Source: Okapia johnstoni
Lineage: Eukaryota; Chordata; Mammalia; Artiodactyla; Giraffidae
DNA: 64,000 bases
Direction: 5' to 3'
NCBI GenBank assembly: GCA_024291935.2
Contig: CM044312.1
Coordinates: forward strand, 72,063,001-72,127,000
The translations under genes and the position numbers were made by a program. This document shows positions 1 to 11,504 of the stretch, one piece after another (position 1 is the stretch's first letter; each line of letters opens with the position of its first letter). The notes under the pieces were generated by a model. The model was not told where the DNA came from and did no database searches. It saw only the letters and a program-made list of their open reading frames with translations.

Positions 1-154
1 AAGCAGATCATATTTCTAGAAAGTGTGTATTAAAACTTTTATTTTATTCATTTCTGGTTATTCATATGAAATAATTTCCCAAGATCCTAATAATCTCTGA
101 GTAACCTGATAAAATTATGACTTTCACATATATTAGATATAATAGCTCTGTGGA

Positions 155-377
155 GGGCTTCCCAGGTGGCATTAGTAGTAAAGAACCCACCTGCCAATGT
201 AGGAAACATAAGAGACATGGCTTCAGTCCCTGGATAAGGAAGATCCCCTGGAGAAGGGCATGGCAACCCACTACAGTATTCTTGCCTGGAGAATCACATG
301 GACAGAGTAGCCTGGTGGGATACAGTCTACAGGGTTGCAAATAGTTGGACGCTACTGAAGTGACTTAGCATGCACAC
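155..377 (+). mobile_element. Bov-tA SINE
   Basis: This is a ruminant tRNA-derived SINE. It starts with the usual GGCTTCCCAGGTGGC head, continues through the A/B-box-like region (CACCTGCCAATG, then a degenerate version of the usual TTCGATCCCTGG), and ends in the BovA part near GACGCTACTGAAGTGAC. Direct repeats AGCTCTGTGGA at 144-154 and 378-388 flank it and are the target-site duplication left by LINE-driven insertion. Confidence 0.93.
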
Positions 378-799
378 AGCTCTGTGGAAGGACTGAGTAA
401 ACATGCAAACCTGAGGACCAATTTGACTGTACATACCCTTCTTCCCTATCTCTTAAAGGACCTTTAACATCCTTTTAGAACATCCTCTATGCTTTTTGTT
501 TATTTAAGAGTTTCTATAGTTTTGGAGGATATCTTAACTTTAAACATCTTGTTTTCCCACTAGCCCCTGTAGTACACAGTATGAATATGGGAGGTATAAT
601 GGCAGTTCTGTGGTCTCCTAGGAAAAGGTATAGGCCTAGGCCTAAAGGATATCAAAATCAGTGGGGTAAAATGCAGTGGAGGAGACAGAATTTACAAAGA
701 CAAATTTTTAAAAAGGAGTGGGAGAATGTAAATAAAGCTATACTGTATACACAGGAGAAACACACACACAGAGGGCTGCCATACTTTTGTGTGTGTGTG
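378..799. other. Unassigned non-coding stretch
   Basis: No gene, RNA or recognisable repeat is visible. The 121-codon open frame at 581-946 has no recognisable domain and runs into the neighbouring L1 sequence, so I treat it as chance. Confidence 0.5.
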
Positions 800-1055
800 T
801 CAGTTTCAGGTACAGCATTACAGATCAACAACTGTATACACTACAGAGTGACCAACACCACAAGTCTGGTTACCATCCATCACCACAGAGTCAACCTTTA
901 TCCATTTTGCTCACCTTCAACCCCCTTCCCCTCTGGTAACTACTAAGCTGTTCTCTGTATGTATGAGTTTGTTTTATATTATCTGTTCCTTTCCTTTGTT
1001 TGATTCCACATATGAGTGAAATTATATGGTATTTGTCTTCCTCTATCTGACTGGG
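800..1055 (-). mobile_element. L1 LINE 3' end (antisense)
   Basis: Read on the minus strand this resembles the end of ORF2 and the 3' untranslated region of an old mammalian L1. On the + strand the landmarks are CAGTTTCAGGTACAGCA, TCACCTTCAACCCCCTTCCCC and CACATATGAGTGAAATTATA. The same segment type recurs at 12.1-12.6 kb. It directly abuts L1 5' sequence in the same orientation, with the body of the element missing between them. Confidence 0.7.
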
Positions 1056-2280
1056 TGAGGTCTGTTTCTTTGTCTTCCAATTTGCTGATTTGTCTTCCTA
1101 CTTCATCATTTCTGCTGTTGAACCCTCTATAGTGCATTTTTCAGTTCAGTTATGTTCTCTGCTTGGTACTTTATTATGTTTTCTGTCTCTTTGTTGAAGT
1201 TCTCATTCATCCACTCTTCTCCTATGATTGCTGAGCATCTTTATGGCATTACTTTTAACTCTTTATCAGGTGGGTTGTTTCTCCATATCATCAAGGCCTT
1301 TTTTCTGGGATTTATCATATTCCTCCATCTCCTCATTTTGTCTGACTCTGTGAGTTTGTCTGTATGCATTAGGTAAAACATTGGCCTTTTGCAGTCTTGA
1401 AGGAGTGGTCTTGAAGGGTAGGAGTGTAGAAGATGAACCATGGGGTCCAGAGTGCTGTCCTTCCCAACCCCTAGAGCCAGGTGCTCAAAGGTCATCCCTT
1501 GTGTGGACTGCAGGTCTCCATTTGCGATGGTGGAACCTCAGTTCTTGCACAGGGAGTTAGGGTGTGATTCAGTCCCCCTGTGCAGATGTGGCATGGCTGT
1601 GGCACAGGGAAGTTAAGCGTACAGGCCACACACCTGCCCTCCATGTGGTACAGCTGCTGATGCAGGGTGGGCTGGATGCAGGGAGCTTGCCCAGCTGCAG
1701 CTGTGCTAGTGTGTGGGGAAGGCAGGGCTCAGTGCACTTGCCAGAACTTTGGTTGTGGCAGAGCTGCTGTGTGGGGTGGGTGGAGCCTGGGGCACATCTC
1801 CCATGCTAGCAGGCTAGAGGGAGGCACCAAAAATGGCTCCCACCAGCTCTGTCAACAGCAAGTTAGAATGAGAATGCAAAAATGGTGCCTATCAGCTTTT
1901 TCATCCCTGGAGAAAGTCATTTCAGTTTTCTCCCTCTCCTCTGTCAGCCACTTTAGGATTAGTAACTGGATTTCCCTCACATACTGTCTGGGTGTTTTTC
2001 AAACTCTTGCTTTTTGATGGATCTCAGGGCAAGTCAGTCTGTGGTTGAGCCCTTTAAAGAGCGGGTTCTCGGCAGCTGTGTGGGGTGGGTGGTGTGCAGA
2101 GAATGCCCACTGGTGCTACCAGGCTAAAGGGAAGGCTCCAAAAATAATGCCCACTAACCTTTCTGTCCCTGGAGAAAGTCCCTGCATGTTCCCGCCTCTC
2201 CAGGGAGGAGGTGGAATATTTGTGTCATTTCACAGCCACTTCATGGACTGAAAGGTAAATGTCCCTTCTCCAGCCATCCT
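1056..2280 (-). mobile_element. L1 LINE 5' UTR and start of ORF1 (antisense)
   Basis: Minus-strand sequence around 1140-1375 resembles the start of mammalian L1 ORF1: the complement contains GAGAACTTCAACAAAGAGAC and GATAAAGAGTTAAAAGTAAT. The GC-richer part at 1400-2280 would be the L1 5' untranslated region. It carries an imperfect internal repeat: the block around 1762-1912 returns at about 2068-2176, sharing GCTGTGTGGGGTGGGTGG, the CAGGCTA...GG element and CCTGGAGAAAGTC. Open frames here show no intact ORF1. The L1 subfamily is not resolved. Confidence 0.55.
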
Positions 2281-2467
2281 GAAGTTGCCTTCTCTTCATA
2301 GAAGCAGCTAGAAAAAGATTGTATCACTACTCACTGTAGATAAAGACCCTCAAAAGTAAAAATATTTTAATTTGACTGGGTCTCAGGTGGTAAACTGACA
2401 GTATCAGCTTTGAAAATAAAAGATGCCACTGAAGAAACTGATATAATTATCTTCATTTAAAAAATAT

Positions 2468-2612
2468 ATTTATTTACTTATCATTTATTTATTTGGTTAT
2501 ACTGGGGCTTAGTTGCAGCATGTTGGATCTTAGTACCTTGACCAGGGATCAAACCCTGCATCCCCTGCATTGCAAGGCGGATTCTTAACCACCGGACCAC
2601 CAGGGAAGTCCC
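2468..2612 (-). mobile_element. CHR-family tRNA-derived SINE
   Basis: Minus-strand reading begins GGGACTTCCCTGGTGGTCC and continues GGTTAAGAATCCGCCTTGC, the head of cetartiodactyl tRNA(Glu)-derived CHR-type SINEs. The tail is an A/T-rich stretch (TATTTATTTAC...TTTATTTATTTGG on +). Confidence 0.75.
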
Positions 2613-2721
2613 TTCATTATTTTTTTAAAATTAAAAAAAGAAAAAACATGATTAGCGGTATCAAGGGTGATTCTTGAAAACACACACATACAAGTATAGT
2701 TTATAGTTCTAATTATGCTGT

Positions 2722-2992
2722 TGCTGACTACTGCTGCTGCTAAGTCCCTTTAGTTGTGTCCGACTCTGTGCGACCTCATAGACGGCAGCCCCCCAGGCTC
2801 CCCCGTCCCTGGGATTCTCCAGGCAAGAACACTGGAGTGGGTTGCCATTTCCTCGTCCAGTGCATGAAAGTGAAAAGTGAAAGTGAAGTCGCTCAGTTGT
2901 GTCCGACTCTTAGCGACCCCATGGACTGCAGCCTACCAGGCTCCTCCGTCCATGGGATTTTCCAGGCAAGAGTACTGGAGTGGGGTGCCATT
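2722..2992 (-). mobile_element. Bov-A2 dimeric SINE
   Basis: The + strand reads CTGCTGCTGCTAAGTC at one end, then two tandem BovA units joined by TGAAAGTGAAAAGTGAAAGT, ending TGGAGTGGGGTGCCATTG. This dimer is the bovid-specific Bov-A2 element, in reverse orientation. Two further copies are at 13.9 kb and 20.3 kb. Confidence 0.93.
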
Positions 2993-3569
2993 GGGAATAT
3001 AAATTATATAAAGAATTTGTAAGCTCAGTTTCTTCCTCTACAAATAACACTTGCCTCACAGTTACCTTATATATTGTTTCATCTTTTATTTTATATGCAT
3101 TGTTTCCACAGTCTTCTAGGTATATCCTTCGAAGTTATCATATTCTAGCCCTGTTACTTTTCTTTGAGCTTATTTGTAACCTTATAGGTGGTAGATGACT
3201 AAGAGAAAAGTAATTCTGTCTGATAGTGCTTTAATGGACTTCCTCCTCTCTATGGAAAACTAATTTTGTTGCCATTTGCAATTCATCTGAATATTCCTCT
3301 TTTCCATAATAATTTATGCTGTTCTGACTTTTCCGTTGAACCAAGAACCCCTGACAGTAACTGTCCTTTCTCTTCCTCCAGTGTGGGTGGGTTGCCCTCT
3401 AGGCTGGCTGCACTGCTACTGGTGCTTCCCTTCACTGTCATCCTCAAAAATTCTGTCATTTCTCGAGAGCTGATGACTGTTTACTGTATACTATCTGGTG
3501 TCTATATGTGAAAGAGAAAAATTTGGCTACAGAGGCTCACGTAGGGGAGGAGGGACCTGAAGGCAGAGG
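2993..3569. other. Unassigned non-coding stretch
   Basis: Single-copy-looking A/T-rich sequence. Open frames at 2980-3198 and 3266-3511 carry no recognisable domain. No regulatory feature can be supported. Confidence 0.5.
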
Positions 3570-3800
3570 CAAATGTTAGAGTGATACATGTACAAGCCAG
3601 AGGCCACCAAGAATTGCTGGCAGAGATAAGAAGCTGAGAGAGATAAGAAAGGATTCTACCCTGGAGTCTTCAGAGGGAGTATGGCTTGCTGACTCCTTGA
3701 TTTTGAACCACTAGCCTTCAGAATCATGAGAGAATAAATTTCTGTTGTTTTAAGTCACCCAGTACTTTGTTACAGCAGCCCTAGGAAACTAATACATCTT
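3570..3800 (+). mobile_element. MaLR-type solo LTR, 3' part
   Basis: This resembles the 3' half of an old mammalian MaLR (MLT1-like) LTR. Landmarks are CAAGCCAGAGGCCACCAAG, the block around CCTTCAGAATCATGAGAGAA, the polyadenylation-like AATAAATTTCTGTTGTTTTA, and the terminal GCAGCCCTAGGAAACTAATA. No internal retroviral sequence is attached. Confidence 0.7.
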
Positions 3801-6800
3801 TCCCCATTAAGATGGATTTAAATTTTAGCGAAAACAGAAAGATTAAGTTGCTTTTGAAAAACTTGTCAGACTAGTACATTCTAATCTTCCTTTTTGAGAA
3901 ATACAAAATGCAGACAGTTAAAAATCTAAACCTCTTCCCTATAATCATACAATGTTGAAAGAATTAGTGTTGTCTTTTCCTTCTTAGTGGTTTCTCCTGG
4001 TCAGGTCAATTCAAGCACCCAGTGATAAGTGCATAGAATAAAACAGTTTTTCCCATGCTGATAACTGCAGGTAAAATTATAGTTTTATACATTTAGCTAA
4101 TTAGAAGGGGAGATGATGACTGCTTTTCATATATAATTTTAGGGTCTGGGCAATTAGATGCCTTTATCTATACAATGAGATTGACTTTTTGTTTTTCTTT
4201 TATACCTAAGAATTTTTTCAGCTCTATGCATAGTTTTATTTAAATATATTTTAGTTCAAGACTAATGAGAGATAGAGGGAGATGTATAAACAAAAAATGC
4301 AAGCCAAGAAAGGTATGTATTAAGAAGAGAAGAGTCAATTCTATCAGATGCCACAGACTCCAGTGTGGAGGAAGTTACTGACATTTTTGGTACCTTGAGG
4401 GGTTGTCAAGAAGAGACTAAATTCCAGTAAGATTGTGATTGAACCGAGGTGAAGAAATGGAGTAGGGAATGCTCTTTTCTATGGAGAAGTTTGGTTTGCA
4501 AGGAAGGAAAAAGAGGGGCAGTTACAGGATGTTGATTTTAGAACAAGAGATTCCAAGTATTTATATTTAAAAGGGAAAGAGTTTGAAAGGAAAACCAGGT
4601 GGAACTGAAGTTGAAATACAAGAGAGAAGGAAAGATGGAGGTAAGATAGAGATAAGGAGGGAAAGGTCGGGGAGGGAGGAGAGAGACAGAGAGAGAGTGA
4701 GGTACAATGGAGGGGGGAGAAGATGATTAGTAATGATATTTTCTTGAGCGAAGGGGACACTAATATCTAAACAATGGCATATATTAGCACTAGCTTTGAA
4801 CATAGAAAAATGACTAATGTGATTTCAGGGAGTTAAATGTGGAAGGGACAGAAAATTAATAACTCTTGATTTTCTCTGAAGTTAAAAAGCAAAATCACAC
4901 ACTGAATATATTTATAGAAAGAAACTAAATTGAATAAGCTAAAATTATTCTTTTATTTCAAAGTCAAAATAGTTAAAAAAAAAAAAAGAATGACTACACA
5001 AGTGTTTTGAGAACTCTCTTTAAAACAACAGAGATGGAGGATCACTGAGTAACATCGAGTGTCCTAAACACAGGGCTTCTTAGGCCATTAACAGAAATTA
5101 TAGATTTCACACAGCCCGTCAACCTTGTGTATTTAGCTCATTTGCAAAACAATGAAAAAGACTCTTGTTTGAAAGAGTTGTATAGTGATATTTGTGAAGC
5201 ACACAACTCAAGGAAAAATCGTATCAGTATTTTAGTATTGCTGTTTGTATGCACGCCTTTTCTCTTTGCTTTTATCGTTTATGCTTATGAAAATAATCTA
5301 GACCAAAAAGGAGAGTAATAGTGCAGGTGTACTTTCTGTATTCAGCTTGGGCACATGGTTACTTGTAGCTGAATCCATTTCCAAGTGAAATCACACAGCA
5401 TTTGGTATGAGCCAACCCTAACTTGTATGAAAATGATCTCTATTTCTAACAAATTAGTCAGCACTGCCTTTATTGTGAACTACTTTGTGATGCTTTTTTT
5501 CCTGCACGCTGGGTTAATGATGAAAGAGCAGAGCAGCACTGAATGTGGTGCCTGTCTTCTTGGTTGTTTTCCTTTTCTACCAGAGATTTTTCCTTCAGAA
5601 TGGATTTTAGTTTTGCAAATGGTAGGACATTGTCAGGTTCAAGAAGACTAAGGAAAGAGAAAAAATATGGAAATGATCCTAGCCACACTTAAAAACATTT
5701 ATTCTACTCATGTAAATGAGACTGCTTTAACTCAAAAATCAGAAAATGAGGGTTCTTACTACCACAGAAATAGAATAACTGAGTTTGTTTAATGCTTCTT
5801 TTCTTAACATAATAAGGCATTTTGAGGTTTATTGAGAGGTAGAAGAAACTCTTTGTGGCTGGAAAGATCTTATATACTTCATTCGACATATAATTAATTG
5901 ATAAAACATTACATTCATGAAATTTTATAATTGACACTTTCATACTTTTATTTTCCTATGAAAGGATGTAACTTATTTTAAAAAAAACATTTATGTTATA
6001 CAATAGAAATTTTATTGTAAATATAGAATAATTCAACTGGGGAAAGTAACAGATATTAATAAAAATATGTGAAATAGTTTGTAATAGAATAAGAGCAGAT
6101 ACATAGGATGTGAATAATGCTATTGTTCTCAAATTTTTGATTTTTATATTTTAAAAAGTTTCCACAAGCATGGTGTGCAAACTGAGTTTTGCATTTGCAG
6201 TTAAGAAATCGAGATAAGCTATGAAATTGTCAGTTTTACTGATTAACCTAAATCAGTACATAACTAAATGTTAACCTAAATTGTACATACCTAAATATAT
6301 GATAATACGTAGAATGATTAACATATTGGTTTGCAGTAATTTGGGTAAAGTCTCAGTCTTTAAAACAAAAGGCTCATTTCCATGGTTCTGCATCTCTGGA
6401 TCTGCTGGGCCTAATGCTTAGACCCTCAGGACACATCAATATTACTAAGATTATTTATTGCAATTTGTATATGTTCTTATTTGTAAGAACTGTCTTTATA
6501 AAACACTCTGAGTTATGTGTATCTTGGTCATTCTTTTAGGTCTGTATTATTTAAATGTGGTATCCACATCTCCTGGAAGTTTGTCAGAATTGTAGAATCT
6601 CAGGCTCTACCCCTGAACTGCTGAAGTAGAATTTTAATTTAACAAGATTCTCATATGTCCTGCATGCACATTAGAATTTGAGCAGAAATGCTTGAGGAAG
6701 TAAAAACCTAGTCTGCTAGAAGGTTTAAAGGTCCCAGGTGATGTTGAAAGAAAATTCATTGCAAAGAAATATAGCTCAAATTACATTAGACTTTACTTTT

Positions 6801-7574
6801 TCACATCGTGGGTTTTCTTTAGAATCTGTAAATTATAAGTGGGTCATTTAAGTGAGTCAGTTTAAATGAATGGGCATAATTCATAATTGAGTAGAAATAA
6901 GAGATTTTATTTGCATAGTACTCTAACTTGGAAACATTTTTAAATAAAAAAGTATATCAAGTAATTATTAGTGATACATTTTTCTGGTTAATTTCCTTAT
7001 TATTTTAAATCATAATTTCAATAATACTTAATATGTCACTGAACTAAATATAAAAATCCTTAAATATTCAAGTGATTGAGTATTCTATTCACTTTCTTTG
7101 CATGACTTGAAAAGATTTCCAAATCTAAAGAAACTATAATAGGGAAAGTGCACATGAGTTGGCCCTATTTTGGCAATTCATTGAATGTGTACGCTGGAAA
7201 GTTGTCTCCCTTCAGGTTGAGTCCTCTACAAACATTTACTGAATGAATGAATCAATGTTGAATTAGAGACAAATACTGATCTTTCAAGAATCCCTTGTAC
7301 CAGGAAAAGATATAGAGCAGTATCCAAAAAGAAGATACATTTAGCGTTTTTGTTTGATTATTTATAAAACCAGAAAGGCAATTTATCATTTAAAGATAAG
7401 AATTACGTTATCAAGAGGAAAGGATACTCATGTTTGCTGATCAGCACTTTCTCTTTCTGGTATAACTATGTGTGGGAAGCAATATTATAATCAGAAAGTT
7501 ACTGTGAGCCAAAGATATTTGATGGGTGATTATAAATGTTATTGCTATTAAGCCTGAAAAACTGATACATAGTT
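3801..7574. other. 3.8 kb without recognisable genes or young repeats
   Basis: A/T-rich unique-looking sequence. It includes a purine-rich tract at about 4560-4740 (GGAGGGAGGAGAGAGACAGA) and a possible DNA-transposon fossil at 6530-6690. Open frames (for example 5127-5318 and 5385-5651) have no recognisable motif. The lack of ruminant SINEs or LINEs over this length may reflect constraint or chance. Confidence 0.5.
6530..6690. mobile_element. Probable hAT-type (MER20/Charlie-like) DNA transposon fossil
   Basis: The segment with ATGTGGTATCCACATCTCCT, GTCAGAATTGTAGAATCTCA, CTACCCCTGAACTGCTGAAG and ACAAGATTCTCATATG resembles the near-palindromic non-autonomous MER elements of the hAT-Charlie group. 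It is strongly diverged and the exact family is not resolved. A related piece in the other orientation is at 47.25-47.39 kb. Confidence 0.4.
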
Positions 7575-7578
7575 TTTT

Positions 7579-7660
7579 ACCATGTTGTTCAGTTACTAAG
7601 TCCTGTCTAACTTTGAAATCCCATGGACTGCAGCACACCAGACTCCTCCATCCTCCACCA
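7579..7660 (-). mobile_element. Short BovB/Bov-tA 3' fragment
   Basis: The + strand reads TTGTTCAGTTACTAAGTCC, then CCCATGGACTGCAGCACACCAGACTCC, which is the shared 3' end of BovB and BovA-derived SINEs in reverse orientation. It is too short to assign to one family. Confidence 0.55.
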
Positions 7661-7929
7661 TATTAAACCCTCAGAATGGATATGTGATTTGCTGGGTTCA
7701 GGGTAAATCTTTGTCTGATTGGTACAAGATACATTTTATTACTATTTGCTCTACTTATTCTTCCTTTTCTTTTTCTTTCTTTTGGAAAAATGCTTAGAAT
7801 GGCAGAAAGAATGGATTGAGGGAAGCCAATCCAGTTAGGAGCCTATTGCTCTACTATACGTGTGTTTATGTGTGTACGTGTTTATCTGTGTCCGAGTTTA
7901 GCTGGAACAGGTCACATTTACACCTGTTT

Positions 7930-8838
7930 AACATATTGTCACCCTACTTATTTAACTTATATGCAGAGTACATCATGCGAAATGCCAGGCTGGATGAAGC
8001 ACAATCTGGAATCAAAATTGCTGGGAAAAATATCAATAACCTCAGATATGCAGATGACACCACCCTTATGGCAGAAAGTGAAGAAGAACTAAACAGCCTC
8101 TTGATGAAAGCGAAAGAGGAGAGTGAAAAAGTTGGCTTAAAACTCAACATTCAGAAAACTAAGATCATGGCATCTGGTCCCATCACTTCATGGCAAATAG
8201 ATGGGGAAACAATGGAAACAGTGACAGACTTTATTTTGGGGGGCTCCAAAATCACTGCAAATGGTGACTGCAGCCATGAAATCAAAAGATGCTTGCTCCT
8301 TGGAAGCAAAGCTATGACCAACCTAGACAGCATATTAAAAAACAAAGACATTACTTTGCCAACAAAAGTCCATCTAGTCAAAGCTATGGTTTTTCCAGTA
8401 GTCATGTATGGATGTGAGAGTTGGACCGTGAAGAAAGCTGAGTGCCGCAGAATTGATGCTTTTGAACTGTGGTGTTGGAGAAGATTCCTGAGAGTCCCTG
8501 GGACAGCAAGGAGATCCAACCAGTCAATCCTCAAGGAAATCAGTCCTGAATATTCATTGGAAGGACTGATTCTGAAGCTGAAACTCCAATATTTTGGCCA
8601 CCTGATGCGAAGAACTGACTCATTGGAAAAGACCCTGATGCTGGGAAAGATTGAGGGCAGGAGGAGAAGGGGACGACAGAGGATGAGACGGTTGGATGGC
8701 ATCACTTCTTTGATGGACATGAGTTTGAGTAAACTCCGGGAGTTGGTGATGGACTTGGAGGCCTGGCATTCTGCAGTCCATGGGGTTGCAAAGAGTTGGA
8801 CACAACTAAGCGATTCAACGGAACTGAAACTGAACATC
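7930..8838 (+). mobile_element. BovB LINE fragment, reverse transcriptase C-terminal part
   Basis: A 5'-truncated BovB (RTE clade) LINE. The open frame that runs through it (7816-9090, 424 codons) encodes the C-terminal half of the reverse transcriptase. It includes LFNLYAEYIMRNARLDEAQ, the catalytic box YADD (8047-8058), NIQKTKIMASGPITSW and FELWCWRRFLRVPGTARRSN, then the Arg-rich [15 protein letters not shown] near the C-terminus. The upstream endonuclease and RT motif A are missing, so it cannot encode a working enzyme. The frame stays open through this fragment and continues into the neighbouring SINE, so it is fairly well preserved. BovB is known for horizontal transfer between squamates and ruminants. 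Confidence 0.93.
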
Positions 8839-8879
8839 TGTCCACGATTTTTTATTTTTATTAAAGAATCAGTATTTAT

Positions 8880-9093
8880 ATGGGCTTCGCAGGTGGTGGT
8901 AGTGGTAAAGAACCCGCCTGCCAGTGCAGGAGACATAATAAATGTGGGTTTGATCCCTGGGTCAGGAAGATCCACTGGAGGAGGGCATGGCGACCCACTT
9001 CAGTATTCTTGCCTGGAGAATCCCATGGACAGAGGAACCTGGTTGGCTACAGTCTATAGGGTCACAAAAAATCGGACACAACTGAAGTAAGTT
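8880..9093 (+). mobile_element. Bov-tA SINE
   Basis: Head GGGCTTCGCAGGTGG, then AAGAACCCGCCTGCCAGTGC, GTTTGATCCCTGGG and the usual BovA tail ending CGGACACAACTGAAG. It lies 40 bp after the BovB fragment in the same orientation, and the BovB reading frame continues in-frame through it to 9090. Confidence 0.9.
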
Positions 9094-9203
9094 TGCATGC
9101 TGAGTTTGTTAGATCTACTCTTTGTATTCCCAGCTCTGTCATCATCTGTCAGGAACATGGTTGTATCTTTTAAAATAACTTTTAATAACCACCGACCTTT
9201 TCC

Positions 9204-9408
9204 TGGGGCTTCCCTGGTGGCTAAGATGGTAAGCATCTGCCTGCAGCGCAGCAGACCTGGGTTCAATCCCTGGGTTGAGAAGATCCCTGGAGAAGGGAAT
9301 GGCTACCCTCTCCAGTATTCTTGTCTGGAGAATTCCATGGACATAGAAGCCTGGTGGGCTACAGTCCATTCAGTCACAAAGAGTCAGACTCGACTGAATG
9401 ACTAATAT
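9204..9408 (+). mobile_element. Bov-tA SINE
   Basis: GGGGCTTCCCTGGTGGCTA, the B-box-like GGGTTCAATCCCTGGG, CCAGTATTCTTGTCTGGAGA and terminal CAGACTCGACTGAATGACTA identify a forward Bov-tA element. Confidence 0.9.
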
Positions 9409-10194
9409 TTTCATGTTCTGGGCCTCAATGAACTTAAAATAATGAAAAGCCCATTTAATGAAAACTTTAGTATTAAACATCTACTTTTCAAACAAGTGGA
9501 TATAATGTGAACTTGCACAGAAAGCTTATCAATGGATACCACTCACCACAGGAGCCAGAGTAAAGCTAATACGAAGCTAGAAAACACATTCTCTGAAGAA
9601 ACATTGTCTACTTGAAAAGTTAATACTTATTTTAAGAAGAATATTTCCAAAGACAAAAAGTAGTACATGCAGTTAATACACTTTGTTCTAAGAGGCCTGA
9701 GTTTTCATTTAGATCAAATGAATGTGTTTCTAAATAGCTGAATTTATTTTCAGTCCCAATTTTTCTTGGGCACATATGGAAGGTGAACCAGTATCTCTGA
9801 TGTCAGTTTTATGTGTGTCTTTAGATGCTTTAAATAAGATTTCATTTGAATTAATTCCAATAATGCTTCAGGTTTTTTTCTACCAGCTCAAGGAAGCAAA
9901 GTAAAATTTTGGAGATGATACATCTGACATTTACAACATTACATAAAAGTTATAAATTCAATTGAAAGGTTCAACATGTAAGATACAGTTATTTTTACAC
10001 TGATTAAAATGAATGCAAATTTTGATTGGGAAAGCTTTATGGTAGAAACAATATTGTGGCTAATTTACGAAACCTATTTTATCATTTAGCTGTTGTCACA
10101 TTAATGCTACTTAATAAATCATCCCAAAATTCAGTGGCTTAAAAAATTACTTGTGTGAATATATAATTGTGTGAATATATGATTAGTTGGCAGT
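9409..10194. other. Unassigned non-coding stretch
   Basis: A/T-rich sequence with no gene. A short stretch near 10125-10150 (TTCAGTGGCTTAAAA) hints at an old MaLR end, but it is too diverged to call. Confidence 0.45.
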
Positions 10195-10295
10195 AAGAAG
10201 GCCAGCTAATAGATGAATGCAATAATCGAGAGTGAGATGATGGTGGCCCAAGCTAGAATGATAGGAGTGACGACTCAGGGAAAGGTAAGAAGCGA
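10195..10295 (-). mobile_element. L2 LINE fragment
   Basis: The + strand pattern GCAATAATCGAGAGTGAGATGATGGTGGCC... followed by AAGGTAAGAAGCGACTGA matches a reverse-orientation piece of the L2 reverse transcriptase region. It is short and diverged. Confidence 0.5.
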
Positions 10296-10602
10296 CTGAA
10301 TTTAAGTGTTATACATGGTCAGCTTTGCGTCAATGACTTGGGCTATGTTAGGCTGCTACTTTATTATACATCTCTCTCATCTTCCTGTGGACCCAGTGGA
10401 ATAGACAAGGACCTGTTCTTCTCGTGGTTATGGCAAAGGCTCTGGAGAGCAAGCAGAAATGCTGCAGACTTCTTAAAGCCTAAGGTCAGAACTAGCACAC
10501 TATCAAATCTATTCAAATGCCACTGGCCAAAATAAGCCAAGGGCTGGGGAAGTAGATTCTGCTCAGGATGACAAGCTTTGGGCCCATCTTTCAATCTACA
10601 AA

Positions 10603-10737
10603 CTCTTTTTTTTTTTTTTAAACCATGCCATGTGGCATGCAGAATCTTAGTTCCCCTCAAGGATTGAACCCGTGTTCCCTGCTTTGGGAGCATGGAGTCT
10701 TAACCACCAGATCACCAGGGAAGTCTCTCTAAACCCT
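10603..10737 (-). mobile_element. CHR-family tRNA-derived SINE
   Basis: On the minus strand the head is ACTTCCCTGGTGATCTGGTG followed by GTTAAGACTCCATGCTCCC and GGGTTCAATCCTTGAGG. The poly(A) tail appears as the T-run at 10606-10619 on the + strand. Confidence 0.72.
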
Positions 10738-11504
10738 TTTGAAAGCAATAAACATTAAACAAATAAATTTGGAATTGGCTGTGGTCATACATAATTGACT
10801 GTATCACATTAAGTACAGTGCTCCATAGTCAAAACAGAGTGTAGATGTCAAAGTTTATGCTTTTTAGTATGTTCACAGAGTAATTAAACTACAAAATTGG
10901 GGTAAATAAAGCTAATGTTAAATAAACATACAGGCACTTCAGCGTTGAAGTATGTGGTTTTTCTCTTTGCTGCTCATCATCAATTTGATTTTTAAAAATA
11001 TCTGAGACTTGGGAGACATAATTTGTAAAACAACCTAGAAGGCCTACAGTGGAATTGAAATTCTTTAAAAAAATTAAAAGTTTCTGAATTTGGGGTTGCA
11101 TTTTGTTCAAAATTAAAGTTGGAAATATTTAACCAAAATGTTCTGCAAACGAAACAATAAAAAACTTCCTTTTAGGAAAAAAAAAGTATTTAAAACACTG
11201 CTAAAATCCAGAAAGCATTAAAATATATTTGTTTAAAAGCAAAGGAGAAACTGAATAAATTAAGGTTGAGAACTCAGAGTACACAATTTAATATTTGAAG
11301 AGTAAGATTGCACTTTAGAATATCTCAATTTGAGATGAATCTTTTGACAGAGGCCTTATTCTTAATGAATAAATTTATAAATTTCTATAAAAATTGAAAA
11401 AAAGACCTACACTATGTTGAAACATCAAAACAATAATAGAAATAACTGACAAGTTTTTTCTTATAAAATGTACACTAAAGAAAGATTTTCTGAATGGAAA
11501 CAAA
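10738..11504. other. Unassigned A/T-rich stretch
   Basis: No gene or recognisable repeat. Small open frames (for example 10889-11110 on the minus strand) have no recognisable motif. Confidence 0.5.

Noticed and set aside
5127..5651. Two consecutive + frames of 63 and 88 codons with a hydrophobic segment
   Set aside because: No similarity I can recognise, no splice signals in a sensible arrangement, A/T-rich background.
7816..9090. 424-residue open frame as a host protein
   Set aside because: Its content is BovB reverse transcriptase joined to SINE-derived sequence. No host domain is present.
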